A stretch of DNA of 64,000 nt from NCBI RefSeq assembly GCF_024496245.1, contig NZ_CP101740.1, forward strand, positions 1,611,501 to 1,675,500, given 5' to 3'. Under the pieces are notes generated by a model that did not search any database, had not been told where the DNA came from, and worked only from the letters and a program-made list of their open reading frames with translations. Source of the stretch: Sphingomonas qomolangmaensis (GTDB taxonomy: Bacteria; Pseudomonadota; Alphaproteobacteria; Sphingomonadales; Sphingomonadaceae). This document shows positions 61,694 through 64,000 of this stretch, one piece after another (positions within the stretch are counted from its first letter, which is position 1; each line of letters begins with the position of its first letter). The position numbers were made by a program, and so were the translations under genes.

Positions 61694-62806
61694 GTGACCT
61701 TTTCGCCTGCCGCCTGTCCGCGGCTGGTCGTCAAGGTCGGGTCTTCGCTGCTGGTCGATCCGGCGGGGGAGATTCGCCGCGACTGGCTGGCGAGCCTGGT
61801 CGCCGACATCGCCGAGCGGACGCGTGCGGGCCAGCAAATCGCGGTGGTGTCGTCGGGCGCGATCGCGCTGGGGGCGCGGCGGTTGAAGCTCGCCAAGGGC
61901 GGCCGCGCGAGCCTCGAGGATGCGCAAGCGGCGGCGGCGACCGGGCAGATCGCGCTGGCGGGCACCTGGGCGGGGCTACTCCACGAACAAGGGCTAACCG
62001 CCGCGCAGATGCTGTTGACGCTCGACGATCTCGAAGATCGCCGCCGCTACCTCAACGCCGCCGCGACGCTCGACCGGCTGCTGCGGCTGAACGTCGTGCC
62101 GATCATCAACGAGAATGATTCGGTCGCGACCGAGGAAATTCGCTTCGGCGACAATGACCGGCTGGCGGCGCGGGTCGCCGGCGCGGCGATGGCGCAGGGG
62201 GTGATCCTGCTGTCCGACGTCGACGGGCTCTACACCGCCAACCCCGCGACCGACCCGGCGGCGACGCTGATCCCGCGCGTCGAGACGATCGCCGCGATCG
62301 AGGGGATGGCCGATGGGTCGTCGCGATCGGGAATGGGATCGGGCGGCATGCTCGCCAAGGTCGAGGCGGCGCGGATCGCGACGGCGGCTGGCGCGCATCT
62401 GGCGATCGCAGGAGGGCATGGGCTGAATCCGTTGCAACGCTTCGCCGACAGCGGCCATGGTACCGTCTTCGTCGCCCCCGCGAGCGCGCCTGCGCGCAAG
62501 GCGTGGCTGCGCGGCGGGCTTACCGCGCGCGGTGCGATCCATATCGATGCCGGCGCGGTCGAGGCGTTGCGCGCGGGCAAGAGCCTGCTTCCTGCGGGCG
62601 CACAGCGGATCGACGGGCGATTCGCGCGCGGCGACCTGGTGCTGCTGGTCGCACCCGATGGCAGCCATGTCGCGCGGGGGTTAACCGAATATGGCGATGC
62701 CGATGCCGCGCTGGTGATCGGGCGGCGGAGCGACGAACTGGGTGACCTGCTCGGTTACGCGCCGCGCTCGGCGTTGGTGCATCGCAACCACATGGCGTTG
62801 CTGTGA
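61694..62806 (+). CDS. proB: Glutamate 5-kinase
   Basis: 370 residues from GTG 61694. Amino-acid kinase domain (RLVVKVGSSLLVD, AVVSSGAIALGARRL, IINENDSVATEEIRFGDND) followed by a PUA domain (about 275-360, GAIHIDAGAVEALRAGKSLL). Catalyses the first step of proline synthesis. It ends in a 4-base overlap with the next gene. Confidence 0.97.
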   Translation: MTFSPAACPRLVVKVGSSLLVDPAGEIRRDWLASLVADIAERTRAGQQIAVVSSGAIALGARRLKLAKGGRASLEDAQAAAATGQIALAGTWAGLLHEQGLTAAQMLLTLDDLEDRRRYLNAAATLDRLLRLNVVPIINENDSVATEEIRFGDNDRLAARVAGAAMAQGVILLSDVDGLYTANPATDPAATLIPRVETIAAIEGMADGSSRSGMGSGGMLAKVEAARIATAAGAHLAIAGGHGLNPLQRFADSGHGTVFVAPASAPARKAWLRGGLTARGAIHIDAGAVEALRAGKSLLPAGAQRIDGRFARGDLVLLVAPDGSHVARGLTEYGDADAALVIGRRSDELGDLLGYAPRSALVHRNHMALL

Positions 62807-63699
62807 GCGTATTGGCGATCACCGGCGGGACCGGCTTCGTCGGGTCGCGGCTGATCACGCGGGCGCTCGCCGATGGCCACCCGGTGCGCGCCCTCACCCG
62901 CCGCGCGCAGCCGCCGCGTGAGGGGGTGACCTGGATCGAAGGCGCGCTCGATCGCATCGGCGCGCTTTGCGAGGGCGCCGATGCGGTGATCCACGTCGCT
63001 GGCGTGGTGAACGCCCCCGACCGCGCGGGGTTCGTCGCGGGCAATATCGACGGCACGCGCGGGGTGCTCGACGCAGCCAAGGCGGCGGGGGTCGCACGCT
63101 TCGTCCATGTCTCGTCGCTCGCGGCGCGCGAGCCCGATCTTTCGACCTATGGCTGGTCGAAGGCGCAGGGTGACGCGCTGGTGACCGCGAGCGACCGCGA
63201 TTGGGACATCGTCCGCCCGCCCGCGATCTATGGCCCCGGCGACATGGAGCTGCGCGATATGTTCTGGCTGGCGACGCGCGGGGTGATGCCGCTGCCGCCG
63301 CCGGGCAAGCTTTCGATCCTGCACGTCGATGATCTGGTGCGGCTGCTGCTCGCGCTCGCGGGCAGCAAAGGCGCGCGCGAGATCTACGAAGTCGACGACC
63401 AGACCCCCGGCGCCTGGACGCACGACAGCTTCGCGCGCGCGCTCGGTCGTGCGGTCGGCCAGCGGGTGATGCCGCTGTCGCTGCCCCGCCCGTTGCTGGC
63501 GATCGCGGCGCGGGTCGCGCGCGCGGTACAGGGGGACAAGGCCAAGCTGACCCCCGATCGCGTCGCCTATTTCTGCCATCCCGACTGGACCGCCGACCCC
63601 GATCGCCGCCCGCCCGCTGCGCTGTGGCAACCGCGGATCACCGCTGCAGAGGGGCTACCTGCCACCGCCCAGTGGTATCGCGCCAACGGCCTGCTATAG
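62803..63699 (+). CDS. NAD-dependent epimerase/dehydratase family protein, candidate ceramide reductase
   Basis: 298 residues from GTG 62803 overlapping the proB stop. SDR Rossmann motif ITGGTGFVGSRLI, VIHVAGVVNAPDR, and the active-site YxxxK equivalent reads YGWSKAQGD. Genes of this family stand directly before an acyl carrier protein and serine palmitoyltransferase in alphaproteobacterial sphingolipid loci, where one member (CerR of Caulobacter) reduces a ceramide intermediate. The ACP gene that follows supports the same role here, but the palmitoyltransferase would lie outside the window. Confidence 0.8.
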   Translation: MSVLAITGGTGFVGSRLITRALADGHPVRALTRRAQPPREGVTWIEGALDRIGALCEGADAVIHVAGVVNAPDRAGFVAGNIDGTRGVLDAAKAAGVARFVHVSSLAAREPDLSTYGWSKAQGDALVTASDRDWDIVRPPAIYGPGDMELRDMFWLATRGVMPLPPPGKLSILHVDDLVRLLLALAGSKGAREIYEVDDQTPGAWTHDSFARALGRAVGQRVMPLSLPRPLLAIAARVARAVQGDKAKLTPDRVAYFCHPDWTADPDRRPPAALWQPRITAAEGLPATAQWYRANGLL

Positions 63700-63763
63700 C
63701 AGCGCCGGAAAGCCGCCGCATTTTGCTGGCAGGCCGATACGCAACTTAGCCAGAAAGCACCGA

Positions 63764-64000
63764 ATGTCCGACCGTCAGGCGATCTTCGACACCGTCACCG
63801 CCCAGATCGAACCCTTCAACAAGAAGGGCATCGCGCTGGAGGAAGGCACCACCTTCGCCGGCGATCTCGAATGGGACAGCCTGACGGTGATGGATTTCGT
63901 CGCCGCGGTCGAGGACGAGTTCGACGTGCTGATCACGATGAACATGCAGGCCGAGATCGAAACCGTCGGCCAGTTGGTCGATGCGGTGCAGAAGCTGAAG
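63764..64000 (+). CDS. Acyl carrier protein, 3' partial
   Basis: 79 codons to the window end without a stop. The 4'-phosphopantetheine site is DLEWDSLTVMDF (Ser in DSL). Lower similarity to the housekeeping ACP motif (GADSLD) suggests a dedicated ACP. Probably the specialised ACP (AcpR-like) of sphingolipid synthesis, with spt expected next. Confidence 0.85.
   Translation, partial: MSDRQAIFDTVTAQIEPFNKKGIALEEGTTFAGDLEWDSLTVMDFVAAVEDEFDVLITMNMQAEIETVGQLVDAVQKLK

Overview
The window reads as a chromosome segment of a sphingomonad (Alphaproteobacteria, Sphingomonadales). Supporting this are the high GC content, the ccoNOQP-GHIS cluster, the rplU-rpmA-GNAT-obgE-proB block, an acyl carrier protein next to an NAD-dependent reductase in the order used by sphingolipid-synthesis loci, and MucR, HspQ and BLUF proteins typical of the group. 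Housekeeping stretches at both ends frame a central accessory region rich in insertion-sequence debris.

Region 1-5.8 kb: a hybrid sensor kinase (5' end cut by the window) overlaps a REC-PAS-GGDEF-EAL c-di-GMP protein, followed by NnrS. Region 5.9-14.1 kb: a tightly overlapping minus-strand operon, ccoN-O-Q-P-G-H-I-S, encodes cbb3 oxidase and its assembly factors. It is preceded by a translationally coupled mini-ORF that is an internally deleted 5-aminolevulinate synthase (hemA). Upstream lie an ompW tail with one lost base and a decayed IS6 transposase. Region 14.7-26.4 kb: an HMCES/YedK DNA-protein crosslink protein, a BLUF photoreceptor, an alpha/beta hydrolase with a TspO-like protein and a TetR regulator, a LysR regulator, TerC, then an operon of ABC ATPase, ABC-2 permease, histidine kinase and NarL-type regulator.

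Region 26.4-44.4 kb is the most unusual. Two 840-bp IS6-family copies in the same orientation (27859-28698 and 42522-43361) bracket about 13.8 kb. Inside is a co-directional cluster: a SARP/BTAD regulator, a small protein, three glycine-rich or acidic proteins of unknown function, a PASTA protein, a 2045-residue multidomain hydrolase (subtilase, acidic linker, peptidoglycan-binding domain, alpha/beta hydrolase, GH19-like muramidase/chitinase, M15 peptidase) and a phospholipase D protein carrying peptidoglycan-binding and OmpA-like domains. None has an obvious signal peptide. I know no named system with this set; it is the best candidate for an undescribed system here. The right IS copy also cuts an HlyD-type secretion adaptor gene. 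A short MITE (three near-complete copies and fragments) has ends resembling those of the IS.

Region 44.4-56.8 kb: MucR and HU genes, a DUF3616 protein, a desaturase/SRPBCC pair opposite an ArsR regulator with a repeated operator, a Septu-like defence pair (ATPase plus HNH nuclease), and a scar where a truncated AddA-like helicase/nuclease abuts a truncated phage-type methyltransferase followed by DUF5681 proteins. This debris ends at tRNA-Ser(CGA). Region 57-64 kb is conserved chromosome: hspQ, rplU, rpmA, a GNAT enzyme, a COG3687-type hydrolase with TetR regulator, obgE, proB, a probable ceramide reductase-like gene and an acyl carrier protein that runs off the end.
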